Origin: Pseudomonadota bacterium
Lineage (GTDB): Bacteria; Pseudomonadota; Gammaproteobacteria; Steroidobacterales; Woeseiaceae
DNA: 41,999 nt
Direction: 5' to 3'
NCBI GenBank assembly: GCA_022574185.1
Contig: JACZSM010000018.1
Coordinates: forward strand, 1 to 41,999
Under the pieces are notes generated by a model. The model made no database searches. It had not been told where the DNA came from and saw nothing but the letters and a program-made list of their open reading frames with translations. A program made the position numbers and the translations under genes. Positions 35,113 to 41,999 of the stretch are shown piece after piece; position 1 is the stretch's first letter; every line of letters starts with the position of its first letter.

Positions 35113-36825
35113 CTACCTGATAAAGCCCATGGCCTCCAATTTAACCAGTATACGATGTGCTGCCTGGTCCGGCGATATGTTAACCGTATCAATGACCATT
35201 TCCGCATTCTCAGGTATTTCGTAGGGGTCGCTGATACCCGTAAACTCTTTGATCTTACCAGCACGCGCCAGCGCATAGAGCCCCTTGCGATCACGTTCTT
35301 CACAAACCTCGAGCGACGTCGAGACATGAATCTCGAGGAAGCCACCACCAGTACTGACCACCTTGCGGACATGACGACGCGTACTCGCATACGGCGCGAT
35401 TGGCGCACAGATCGCAATGCCGCCATTCTTGGTGATCTCGCTGGCAACATAGCCGATGCGGCGAATGTTCAGATCGCGGTGCTCCTTTGAGAAACCAAGC
35501 TCGCTCGACAAGTTCTTGCGCACGATGTCACCATCGAGCAGGCTGACTGGCCGCCCGCCCATCTCCATCAATTTGACCATCAGAGCGTTGGCGATCGTCG
35601 ACTTGCCCGATCCCGAAAGCCCGGTGAAGAACACTGTGAATCCCTGCTTGTGGCGCGGCGGATGTGTTTTGCGTAATTCGGCTACAACATCGGGAAACGA
35701 GAACCACTCGGGTATTTCCAGACCTTCCTGCAAGCGACGTCGCAGCTCAGTGCCGGAAATGTTCAGTACGTGATCGTCATCGCTGGTTTCGTCAATTGGC
35801 ACGTATTGCGCACGATTTTCAGCGTAAACCAACAATTGAAACGGCACCATCGAGATATCCAGTTCTTTCTCGTGTTCTCTGAGCAGTTCCTGGGCCTCGT
35901 AGGGTCCATAGAAATCGTTGCCGTTGCTGTCCTGCCCTGGTCCCGCGTGGTCGCGGCCGACGATTAGATGTGTGCAACCATAGTTTTTGCGAATGATTGC
36001 GTGCCACAACGCTTCGCGCGGTCCGCCCATGCGCATGGCGAGCGGCAGCAAACTGAGCATTGTTGTTTGTTCCGGGTAGCGGCCCAATAGTAGCTCGTAG
36101 CAACGCACGCGCGTGAAGTGATCGATATCGCCGGGCTTGGTCATGCCAACTACCGGATGGATCAGCAAGTTTGCCTCGAAATCGCGTGCCGCTCGCATCG
36201 TGATTTCCTGGTGGGCACGGTGCATCGGATTGCGCGTCTGAAACGCAACAACCTTGCGCCAACCCAGCTTTTTAAAACGGTCTCGGAGTTCACGAGGTGC
36301 ATCGCGCAGATGTTTGAAGTCATAGTGGGTCGGCATTTCGACGCCACGCAGACGGCCGCCAACATACACCGAATTACCTATATTTTTCAAATAGTTAACA
36401 GCTGGATGCACATCATCATTGCTGCCATATACGCCCTTGGCTTCTGCATCCAGATCGGGTGACCACACGTCGCCAACTTCAAGCGTTGCGAGGACGACAC
36501 CTTCAAGATCGCGAAGCGCAAGCTTGTCACCGGTCTTGATACCTGCTGCGAATTCCTCCGTGACATCGAGCGTAATCGGAATCGGCCAGAGTACGCCGCT
36601 AGCAAGGCGCATTGTATTGACGACCGAATCGTAGTCCTCCTTGTTGAGAAATCCGTGCAACGGAGAAAACCCGCCGTTGAGCAACAACTCAATGTCGCAC
36701 AGCTGCCTCTCAGTCAGATCCCAGGACGTATACTCGCGCGCGGCCTTTTTTTCAGCCACAATCTCGTCGGCCGATAAATATAAATACTGCAGTTCGCCAC
36801 CATGCGGCTTTTTAAACGCACCCAT
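35113..36825 (-). CDS. Bifunctional ATP sulfurylase / APS kinase
   Basis: A 570-residue fusion. Residues 1-385 are a Sat-type (not CysD-type) sulfate adenylyltransferase with QTRNPMHRAH (196-205) and GRDHAGPG (290-297). Residues about 393-570 are an APS kinase (CysC) with P-loop GLSGSGKST (402-410) and the FTGISDPYE substrate loop. Together they convert sulfate to PAPS for assimilation or sulfation. The catalytic loop of the kinase looks intact, unlike fungal regulatory versions. No cysH, cysI or cysJ is adjacent. ATG start at 36825, 25 bp after a strong hairpin. Confidence 0.96.
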   Translation of the reverse strand: MGAFKKPHGGELQYLYLSADEIVAEKKAAREYTSWDLTERQLCDIELLLNGGFSPLHGFLNKEDYDSVVNTMRLASGVLWPIPITLDVTEEFAAGIKTGDKLALRDLEGVVLATLEVGDVWSPDLDAEAKGVYGSNDDVHPAVNYLKNIGNSVYVGGRLRGVEMPTHYDFKHLRDAPRELRDRFKKLGWRKVVAFQTRNPMHRAHQEITMRAARDFEANLLIHPVVGMTKPGDIDHFTRVRCYELLLGRYPEQTTMLSLLPLAMRMGGPREALWHAIIRKNYGCTHLIVGRDHAGPGQDSNGNDFYGPYEAQELLREHEKELDISMVPFQLLVYAENRAQYVPIDETSDDDHVLNISGTELRRRLQEGLEIPEWFSFPDVVAELRKTHPPRHKQGFTVFFTGLSGSGKSTIANALMVKLMEMGGRPVSLLDGDIVRKNLSSELGFSKEHRDLNIRRIGYVASEITKNGGIAICAPIAPYASTRRHVRKVVSTGGGFLEIHVSTSLEVCEERDRKGLYALARAGKIKEFTGISDPYEIPENAEMVIDTVNISPDQAAHRILVKLEAMGFIR

Positions 36826-36849
36826 AAAATTCGTGTCCTGTAATGTAAA

Positions 36850-36884
36850 GCGCGGTGCAGGCTATCAAACAGCCTACACCGCGC
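36850..36884 (-). terminator. Strong hairpin downstream of ssb and before sat-cysC
   Basis: A 14-bp stem (36850-36863 with 36871-36884, one G-U wobble) around a 7-nt loop. On the minus strand it is followed by TTTACATTA. It could terminate ssb transcription. Because it ends only 25 nt before the sat-cysC start codon, it would also lie in the leader of any message reaching that gene. Confidence 0.55.
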
Positions 36885-36920
36885 GAAAATTCGAATTGTT
36901 TGCGTCCCAGACCAGGTAAC

Positions 36921-36968
36921 CTCTGATCTATTCACGAACTCGTATCTTGCGTCCAGAATAAATCAGAG
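36921..36968 (-). repeat. 13-bp inverted repeat just after ssb
   Basis: CTCTGATCTATTC (36921-36933) and GAATAAATCAGAG (36956-36968) are inverted with one mismatch and a 22-nt loop. It begins 5 bp after the ssb stop. No U-tract follows, so it is more likely a 3' stabilising hairpin than a terminator. Confidence 0.5.
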
Positions 36969-36973
36969 ATTCC

Positions 36974-37420
36974 CTAGAAAGGGATGTCGTCATCAAAATC
37001 GTCGGAGCCCTGTTTCGGCGGCTCACTGACCGGGCTGTCTGCACTGGGGCTGGGGTCCGCGCCCATCGGCGCCGATCCGCCGCTGCGACCGCCGAGCATT
37101 TGCATTTCATCGGCGATGATTTCGGTCGTGTAGCGGTCGTTGCCGTCCCTGTCCTGCCATTTACGCGTACGCAACTTGCCCTCGATGTAGACCTGTGACC
37201 CCTTGCGGAGGTACTCGGCTGCCACTTCGGCAAGCCGATTAAACATTGCGACCTTGTGCCATTCGGTGCGATCTTTTTGCTCGCCCGTTTGCTTGTCTTT
37301 CCAGCTCTCGTTGGTCGCCACAGTGATATTGGTCACCGCCGAGCCATTGGGCATATAGCGTGTCTCGGGGTCGCCCCCGAGATTACCGATGAGGATGACT
37401 TTGTTGATGCCGCGGGCCAT
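36974..37420 (-). CDS. ssb: Single-stranded DNA-binding protein
   Basis: A 148-residue SSB. An OB fold occupies residues 1-108 ([42 protein letters not shown]), followed by a short Gly/Pro/Ser linker and the acidic protein-interaction tip DDDIPF. The linker is shorter than in E. coli (178 aa). ATG start at 37420 with a GGGGA site. The uvrA-MFS-ssb neighbourhood is the one seen in pseudomonads. I see no LexA box. Confidence 0.98.
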   Translation of the reverse strand: MARGINKVILIGNLGGDPETRYMPNGSAVTNITVATNESWKDKQTGEQKDRTEWHKVAMFNRLAEVAAEYLRKGSQVYIEGKLRTRKWQDRDGNDRYTTEIIADEMQMLGGRSGGSAPMGADPSPSADSPVSEPPKQGSDDFDDDIPF

Positions 37421-37593
37421 AGCAGGTCCCCTGTCAGATTATTTATTTCTTTAGTTATACCCACAGACCACCGGGCCTGTGAGGGTCGCCTATTGTAGTG
37501 CCTGTCGGCCCAATTACCAGCTCGATATCTGGTATTTCGCGACAGTTTACTAAATACAAGATTCAAGTTCAGCACCTGGAATAGCTCCCCCGT

Positions 37594-37611
37594 CATGTCT
37601 CGATCCTCCTT
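37594..37611 (-). other. Perfect Shine-Dalgarno and ATG upstream of ssb (possible upstream ORF)
   Basis: AAGGAGG (37605-37611 on the minus strand) is 8 nt from an ATG (37594-37596) that opens an 87-codon frame running to 37333, overlapping the first 88 bp of ssb in another frame. The product resembles no family I know and has no coding-like composition. It may be a leader ORF, a remnant, or chance. Confidence 0.3.
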
Positions 37612-37645
37612 GACGGAAACTCGCTGCGCTGCGCTTTACTGCGGT

Positions 37646-37673
37646 CAAAAAACAACCCAGGCGCAAATCCTGA
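37646..37673 (-). terminator. Possible weak terminator after the MFS gene
   Basis: On the minus strand a short CAGG/CCTG stem with a 7-nt loop (37658-37672) is followed by GGTTGTTTTTTGA. The U-tract is good but the stem is only 4-5 bp. It is 30 nt after the MFS stop codon. Confidence 0.35.
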
Positions 37674-37702
37674 AATAAGTAAACTGCCCTCAGAATACCT
37701 GG

Positions 37703-38875
37703 TCACTTGCGGAACAGGCCGGACGCCGCGAGCCATATCGCGGCCAGCAGCACACAGACAAAAAATACATCGGGCGGGTGGCCGGCCGCCAGAAAGCGGC
37801 CGCCAATAAGACCACCAACGAATGCGCCGAAAAACTGCGCACTGGAGAACACACCCAGCGATACCCCTCTCGCAGCACCATCGGCAAGCAATGATAATCT
37901 CGCCGGCAGGCCGGCTTCGAGGAAGTTGAATCCGGCAAAAAACAGCACGAGCGCCATAAATACCGGGGTCACACCGAATGCCCCAAATGTCAGCGTGAGT
38001 TCACCCGCCAGCAGCAAGATAACGGCAATGCTGACGGTCGATGTCTTGCCTTGCCGCTCATCGCTGATAATCAGAGGCACGGTCACCAGCAGCGAAACGA
38101 CGAGCGCACCGATATAAATTTTCCAATGATCGGTGATCGCTAACTCAAGCCTGTTCACGAACAGGAATGGCAGCGCGACAAAAGTTGCCGTCAGGATTGC
38201 ATGTAACAGGAACACGTAAAAATCGAGTCGCAGCAGCTCAGGGCGCAAGGCAGGCCTGATGCTCCAGCGGCGTCGAGAGACCGGTCGTTCGATGTCCCTG
38301 GGCATAACCAGGAGCAACGCCGCACCGACTACGGCCAGGATCGCGGCTAACCAAAAGAGCGCTGCGACACCAATCCTGGCTGCAATGGCCGGGCCTGCAA
38401 TCAATGCGACCATAAATGACGCACCGATACCAATGCCAAACACGGCCATGGATCGCGTCCGCACCTGTTCGCGCGTGGCATCAGCGATCAGCGCCGTCAG
38501 CGTCGCCGATATGGCTCCGGTGCCCTGTAACAGGCGGCCCGCAATCACACCCCAGATCGAATCACTGGTCGCCGCAACAATGCTGCCAATCGCGAACACA
38601 GCCAAACCGCCGGCAATAACCGGCCCACGCCCTATGCGATCCGAAAGCGCACCGAGCGGAATTTGCAGTCCGGCCTGGGTCAGGCCATAGGCACCTACCG
38701 CAAGACCGATCAGCATCGGCGTCGCTCCGTCGAGTTTCGCGACATACAGCGACAACACGGGCAGCAATGCGAACAATCCGAACATGCGCAGCATTGCGAT
38801 CAGCGCAATAACACCGACGGCGCGTCTTTCGGCAGGCAACATCGCGGTCTGATTGCCGCTTTTCGTCACTGTCAT
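37703..38875 (-). CDS. Major facilitator superfamily transporter (YajR-like)
   Basis: A 390-residue protein from ATG at 38875; the longer frame upstream overlaps uvrA and is not membrane-like. About 12 hydrophobic helices, with the MFS motif A loop LGALSDRIGRGPVIAGG between helices 2 and 3. It resembles the YajR/MFS_1 drug-type transporters but lacks the C-terminal cytosolic domain of E. coli YajR. Substrate unknown. It is divergent from uvrA (75-bp gap), and ssb follows it on the same strand. Confidence 0.93.
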   Translation of the reverse strand: MTVTKSGNQTAMLPAERRAVGVIALIAMLRMFGLFALLPVLSLYVAKLDGATPMLIGLAVGAYGLTQAGLQIPLGALSDRIGRGPVIAGGLAVFAIGSIVAATSDSIWGVIAGRLLQGTGAISATLTALIADATREQVRTRSMAVFGIGIGASFMVALIAGPAIAARIGVAALFWLAAILAVVGAALLLVMPRDIERPVSRRRWSIRPALRPELLRLDFYVFLLHAILTATFVALPFLFVNRLELAITDHWKIYIGALVVSLLVTVPLIISDERQGKTSTVSIAVILLLAGELTLTFGAFGVTPVFMALVLFFAGFNFLEAGLPARLSLLADGAARGVSLGVFSSAQFFGAFVGGLIGGRFLAAGHPPDVFFVCVLLAAIWLAASGLFRK

Positions 38876-38887
38876 CGCAAACACTCT

Positions 38888-38917
38888 TTGCGCCGGAGTT
38901 GCACGGCGGCGTATATT
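38888..38917 (+). promoter_or_regulatory. Probable uvrA promoter
   Basis: TTGCGC (38888-38893) and TATATT (38912-38917) are 18 bp apart, matching the -35 at 4 of 6 and the -10 at 5 of 6. The start would fall near 38924, with a 27-nt leader. I see no clear LexA (SOS) operator. Confidence 0.4.
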
Positions 38918-38950
38918 AGCAGGTTGGTCGCCGATTACTGAATCACAGCT

Positions 38951-41797
38951 ATGAAGTACATTGATATCCGTGGCGCAAGGACGCACAACCTCCGCAACCT
39001 CGACCTGAAGCTGCCACGCGATAAACTAATCGTATTTACGGGCCTGTCTGGCTCGGGAAAGTCCTCGCTCGCATTCGACACGATTTATGCCGAGGGACAG
39101 CGCCGCTACGTCGAGTCGCTGTCCGCCTACGCACGCCAGTTCCTGTCGATGATGGAAAAACCTGATGTCGATCATATCGAGGGGCTGTCGCCTGCCATTT
39201 CGATTGAACAGAAGTCAACATCGCATAATCCACGATCGACCGTCGGCACCGTCACTGAAATATATGACTACCTGCGCTTGTTGTACGCGCGGGCCGGCAT
39301 ACCGCGCTGTCCTGATCACGACACGACGCTCGAGGCGCAGACCGTCAGCCAAATGGTTGACCAGGTTCTTGCGCTGCCCGAGGGCACGCGCCTGATGCTG
39401 CTTGCACCCGTGGTCGCCGATCGAAAAGGCGAGCACGTACAACTCATGCACGATCTCATGGCGCAGGGCTTCATTCGCGCCCGCATCAACGGTGAAGTGT
39501 ATGAACTTGATCAGCCGCCATCGCTCGACTTGCGCAAAAAGCACCGCATCGATGCGATCATCGATCGCGTCAAGGTCAAGAAAGATATTCGCCTGCGACT
39601 TACCGAGTCTTTTGAGACCGCACTGCGTCTGGCTGATGGCGTCGCACGCGTCGCGTGGATCGACGCACCGGATCATGAGGAGATCATCTTCTCCGACCGC
39701 TTCGCCTGCAAAATCTGTGGCTACAGCCTCACCGAGCTCGAACCGCGCCTGTTCTCGTTCAATAACCCAAGCGGCGCATGCGCTGGCTGTGACGGTCTTG
39801 GGGTCAAACAATTTTTTGATCCCGAGCGTGTCGTCGTCAATGCTGATCTGTCTCTTGCCGGCGGCGCCATTCGCGGCTGGGACCGCAAGACGACGTATTA
39901 CTACCAGATGATCCAAAGCCTGGCATCGCACTATAAATTAGATCTCGAAACTCCGTTTGCGAAACTCACGAAGAAGTTACGCGATGTCGTGCTTTACGGC
40001 AGTGGTGGCGAAAAAATCGACTTCTACTACGAGAATTCGCGAGGCATGCAGATCAAAAAACGACACCGTTTCGAAGGTGTCATACCAAATCTCGAGCGAC
40101 GCTATCGCGAAACCGAATCGGGCGCCGTTCGCGAGGAACTCGCAAAGTTTCTCAACAGCCAGACTTGCCCTGAGTGCGATGGCAGACGTCTCAACCGCGC
40201 AGCAAGACACGTCTTTATCCTGGGTCTGTCACTCCCGGAAATCACGTGCATGTCAGTGGGCCATGCGCGCAAATTCTTCGAGACACTCAAACTCGAGGGC
40301 TGGCGCGCAACCATCGCCGAGAAAATCGTCAAAGAAGTTGCCGCTCGGCTCGGTTTCCTAAGCGATGTTGGCCTCGACTACTTGTCACTGGACCGCAGCG
40401 CAGATACGCTCTCCGGCGGGGAATCCCAGCGCATCAGACTCGCAAGCCAGATAGGATCGGGACTTGTCGGCGTCATGTATATCCTCGACGAACCATCGAT
40501 CGGCCTGCACCAGCGGGATAATAAGCGATTGCTTGGTACGCTTACGCACCTGCGCGACATCGGCAACACAGTCATCGTCGTCGAGCACGACGAGGAAGCG
40601 ATTTATACTGCTGACTATGTCGTTGACCTGGGTCCGGGCGCCGGCGTTCACGGCGGCAAGATCGTTGTTGCGGGAACGCCCGAAGACGTACGCAATTGCG
40701 CGCAATCACTCACGGGCCAGTATCTTTCTGGCAAACGCAAGATTCCGGTGCCCGACAAGAGGACGCCAGTCGACGACAAACGCCAGATCAAGATCATCGG
40801 CGCGAGTGGCAACAACCTCAAAAACATTGACGCAACGATTCCGGTTGGCCTGTTGACCTGTGTAACAGGCGTGTCGGGATCGGGCAAGTCAACGCTCGTC
40901 AACGACACCTTATATAAGGCAGTGGCTGACCTGCTCTACCGAAGCAATCGTAACCCATTGCCGCACAAGGAGATTTTAGGACTTGATCTGATTGATCGTG
41001 TGATCGATATCAGCCAAAGCCCGATCGGTCGCACGCCAAGATCCAACCCGGCAACCTATAGCGGTTTGTTTACACCGATTCGCGAACTGTTCGCGGGTAC
41101 ACAGGAATCGCGTTCGCGCGGCTACATGCCAGGACGATTCAGTTTCAACGTCAAAGGCGGACGCTGCGAAGCATGCCAGGGTGACGGTGTCATCAAGGTC
41201 GAGATGCACTTTCTGCCAGACGTCTATGTGCCTTGTGATGTCTGCCGGAGCAAACGATACAACCGTGAAACTCTCGAGATCCGTTACAAAGGCAAGAATA
41301 TTTATGACGTACTTGACATGACGGTTGAAGATGCGGCCGGTTTTTTCAGGAACGTACCGGTTCTTGCCAGGAAACTGGAAACACTGATGGACGTTGGCCT
41401 GTCGTATATCCGACTTGGTCAGAACGCCACAACGTTGTCGGGGGGCGAGGCACAACGCATCAAGCTCGCAAAGGAATTATCGAAACGCGATACCGGCAAC
41501 ACTTTGTACATTCTTGATGAGCCGACGACAGGCCTGCACTTCCACGACATCAAACAGCTCATGCGTGTATTGCATCGATTACGCGATCGTGGCAACACCA
41601 TCGTCGTGATAGAGCACAATCTCGATGTCATCAAGACAGCCGACTGGATCATCGATCTCGGCCCCGAGGGCGGCGACGGTGGCGGCGAAATCATCGCCAC
41701 GGGCACACCTGAAGACATCGCCGCGAACAGCCGCTCGTTCACAGGCGAATACCTGCGACCGCTGGTCGGCGAAGCTCGCAAGCAGCGGCGCGCCTGA
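38951..41797 (+). CDS. uvrA: UvrABC excinuclease subunit A
   Basis: A 948-residue ABC-type ATPase that recognises DNA damage and loads UvrB. Two Walker A motifs, GLSGSGKS (31-38) and GVSGSGKST (640-648); two ABC signatures, [12 protein letters not shown] (about 487) and [12 protein letters not shown] (about 829); and two zinc modules, CKICGY...CAGC (about residues 253-280) and CEACQG...CDVC (about 738-765), are all present. Length equals E. coli (940) within a few residues. ATG start at 38951. It is divergent from the MFS gene. Confidence 0.99.
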   Translation: MKYIDIRGARTHNLRNLDLKLPRDKLIVFTGLSGSGKSSLAFDTIYAEGQRRYVESLSAYARQFLSMMEKPDVDHIEGLSPAISIEQKSTSHNPRSTVGTVTEIYDYLRLLYARAGIPRCPDHDTTLEAQTVSQMVDQVLALPEGTRLMLLAPVVADRKGEHVQLMHDLMAQGFIRARINGEVYELDQPPSLDLRKKHRIDAIIDRVKVKKDIRLRLTESFETALRLADGVARVAWIDAPDHEEIIFSDRFACKICGYSLTELEPRLFSFNNPSGACAGCDGLGVKQFFDPERVVVNADLSLAGGAIRGWDRKTTYYYQMIQSLASHYKLDLETPFAKLTKKLRDVVLYGSGGEKIDFYYENSRGMQIKKRHRFEGVIPNLERRYRETESGAVREELAKFLNSQTCPECDGRRLNRAARHVFILGLSLPEITCMSVGHARKFFETLKLEGWRATIAEKIVKEVAARLGFLSDVGLDYLSLDRSADTLSGGESQRIRLASQIGSGLVGVMYILDEPSIGLHQRDNKRLLGTLTHLRDIGNTVIVVEHDEEAIYTADYVVDLGPGAGVHGGKIVVAGTPEDVRNCAQSLTGQYLSGKRKIPVPDKRTPVDDKRQIKIIGASGNNLKNIDATIPVGLLTCVTGVSGSGKSTLVNDTLYKAVADLLYRSNRNPLPHKEILGLDLIDRVIDISQSPIGRTPRSNPATYSGLFTPIRELFAGTQESRSRGYMPGRFSFNVKGGRCEACQGDGVIKVEMHFLPDVYVPCDVCRSKRYNRETLEIRYKGKNIYDVLDMTVEDAAGFFRNVPVLARKLETLMDVGLSYIRLGQNATTLSGGEAQRIKLAKELSKRDTGNTLYILDEPTTGLHFHDIKQLMRVLHRLRDRGNTIVVIEHNLDVIKTADWIIDLGPEGGDGGGEIIATGTPEDIAANSRSFTGEYLRPLVGEARKQRRA

Positions 41798-41884
41798 AGT
41801 TGGGTGGCCTGTAGCTGGCATATTTGTTAGCGGAAATAAAGCGCAGCGAGCAATGACGGAGAGGAATTGCGCCTGTAGGAGATT

Positions 41885-41999
41885 CTATGGCGAATGTATA
41901 GGCAGGCGCTCCTGTTTTCGGAACGATTGTTGATTGTTGAGCAGGGCAAAGACGATTCTGGCGAGCTTTCGCGCGAGCGTGACTTTGGCGGCGATTTTA
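41885..41999 (-). CDS. C-terminal end of an IS110-like transposase (cut by window edge)
   Basis: The last 37 codons of a minus-strand gene running in from beyond the window. The peptide includes KVTLARKLARIVFALLNNQQ, which resembles the C-terminal helix of IS110/IS116/IS902-type transposases, and ends at TAG 41885-41887. A TGTAGGAG sequence, the start of the REP arms at 35034, lies 3 bp beyond the stop. The family call rests on a short stretch and is moderate. Confidence 0.5.
   Translation of the reverse strand, partial: KIAAKVTLARKLARIVFALLNNQQSFRKQERLPIHSP

Noticed and set aside
37593-37676. 27-codon plus-strand ORF in the MFS-ssb gap
   Set aside because: No ribosome-binding site, very short and no recognisable sequence.
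38876-38950. Possible LexA/SOS box for uvrA
   Set aside because: The best match around 38907-38922 agrees at only about 10 of 16 positions and lacks the CTG half; the ssb upstream region also shows none.
1-41999. tRNA, rRNA or CRISPR features
   Set aside because: I found no T-arm/acceptor patterns, rRNA segments or regularly spaced direct repeats.

Overview
This window reads as chromosomal housekeeping DNA from a free-living, probably environmental or marine Gammaproteobacterium. The evidence is a CRP/Vfr-type regulator and three gene neighbourhoods typical of that class: miaB-phoH-ybeY-corC-lnt followed by leuS-lptE and holA-nadD-rsfS-rlmH; maf-rng-yhdP-nit-tldD; and uvrA/MFS/ssb. A Sat-CysC fusion, a stand-alone hisI and a C-terminally extended YihY argue against an enteric genome and fit a deeper gammaproteobacterial branch (Chromatiales/Xanthomonadales/Woeseia-like). 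That placement is inference. I see no rRNA, tRNA or CRISPR.

Layout. 1-9.6 kb: crp(+), rpe(-), djlA(-), purC(+), yihY(+), pmbA(-), darP/yjgA(+), purE-purK(+) and an AAA-ATPase fused to an FHA domain(+). 9.6-10.2 kb: a two-helix 74-aa membrane protein and a 58-aa microprotein, both on the minus strand, with a CRP-like operator upstream. 10.2-21.1 kb: a long co-directional minus-strand series, holA-nadD-rsfS-rlmH-maf-rng-yhdP-nit-tldD, which joins two clusters that lie apart in E. coli. 21.1-26.4 kb: an insert between lptE and holA (Trm112-like protein, a merC-like gene under a strong Zur-like box, an unknown membrane protein, yidD, sufE, cysS, hisI, an unknown membrane protein). 26.4-35 kb: miaB-phoH-ybeY-corC-lnt-[palindromic MITE]-leuS-lptE on the minus strand. 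35-42 kb: a REP doublet, sat-cysC, ssb, an MFS transporter, divergent uvrA, and the C-terminal end of an IS110-like transposase at the window edge.

Functional themes are purine synthesis (PurC, PurE, PurK), translation and tRNA/rRNA maturation (LeuS, CysS, MiaB, YbeY, RNase G, RlmH, RsfS, DarP), envelope biogenesis (Lnt, LptE, YhdP, YidD, CorC), and DNA replication and repair (HolA, SSB, UvrA). The accessory signals most worth following are the AAA-FHA orphan, the CRP-box microprotein, the Zur-box merC-like gene, the 161-bp full-length palindromic element directly upstream of leuS with a related palindrome inside purE-purK, and the hairpins between ssb and sat-cysC. I found no clear-cut undescribed multi-gene system. 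Most of the window is conserved core genome.
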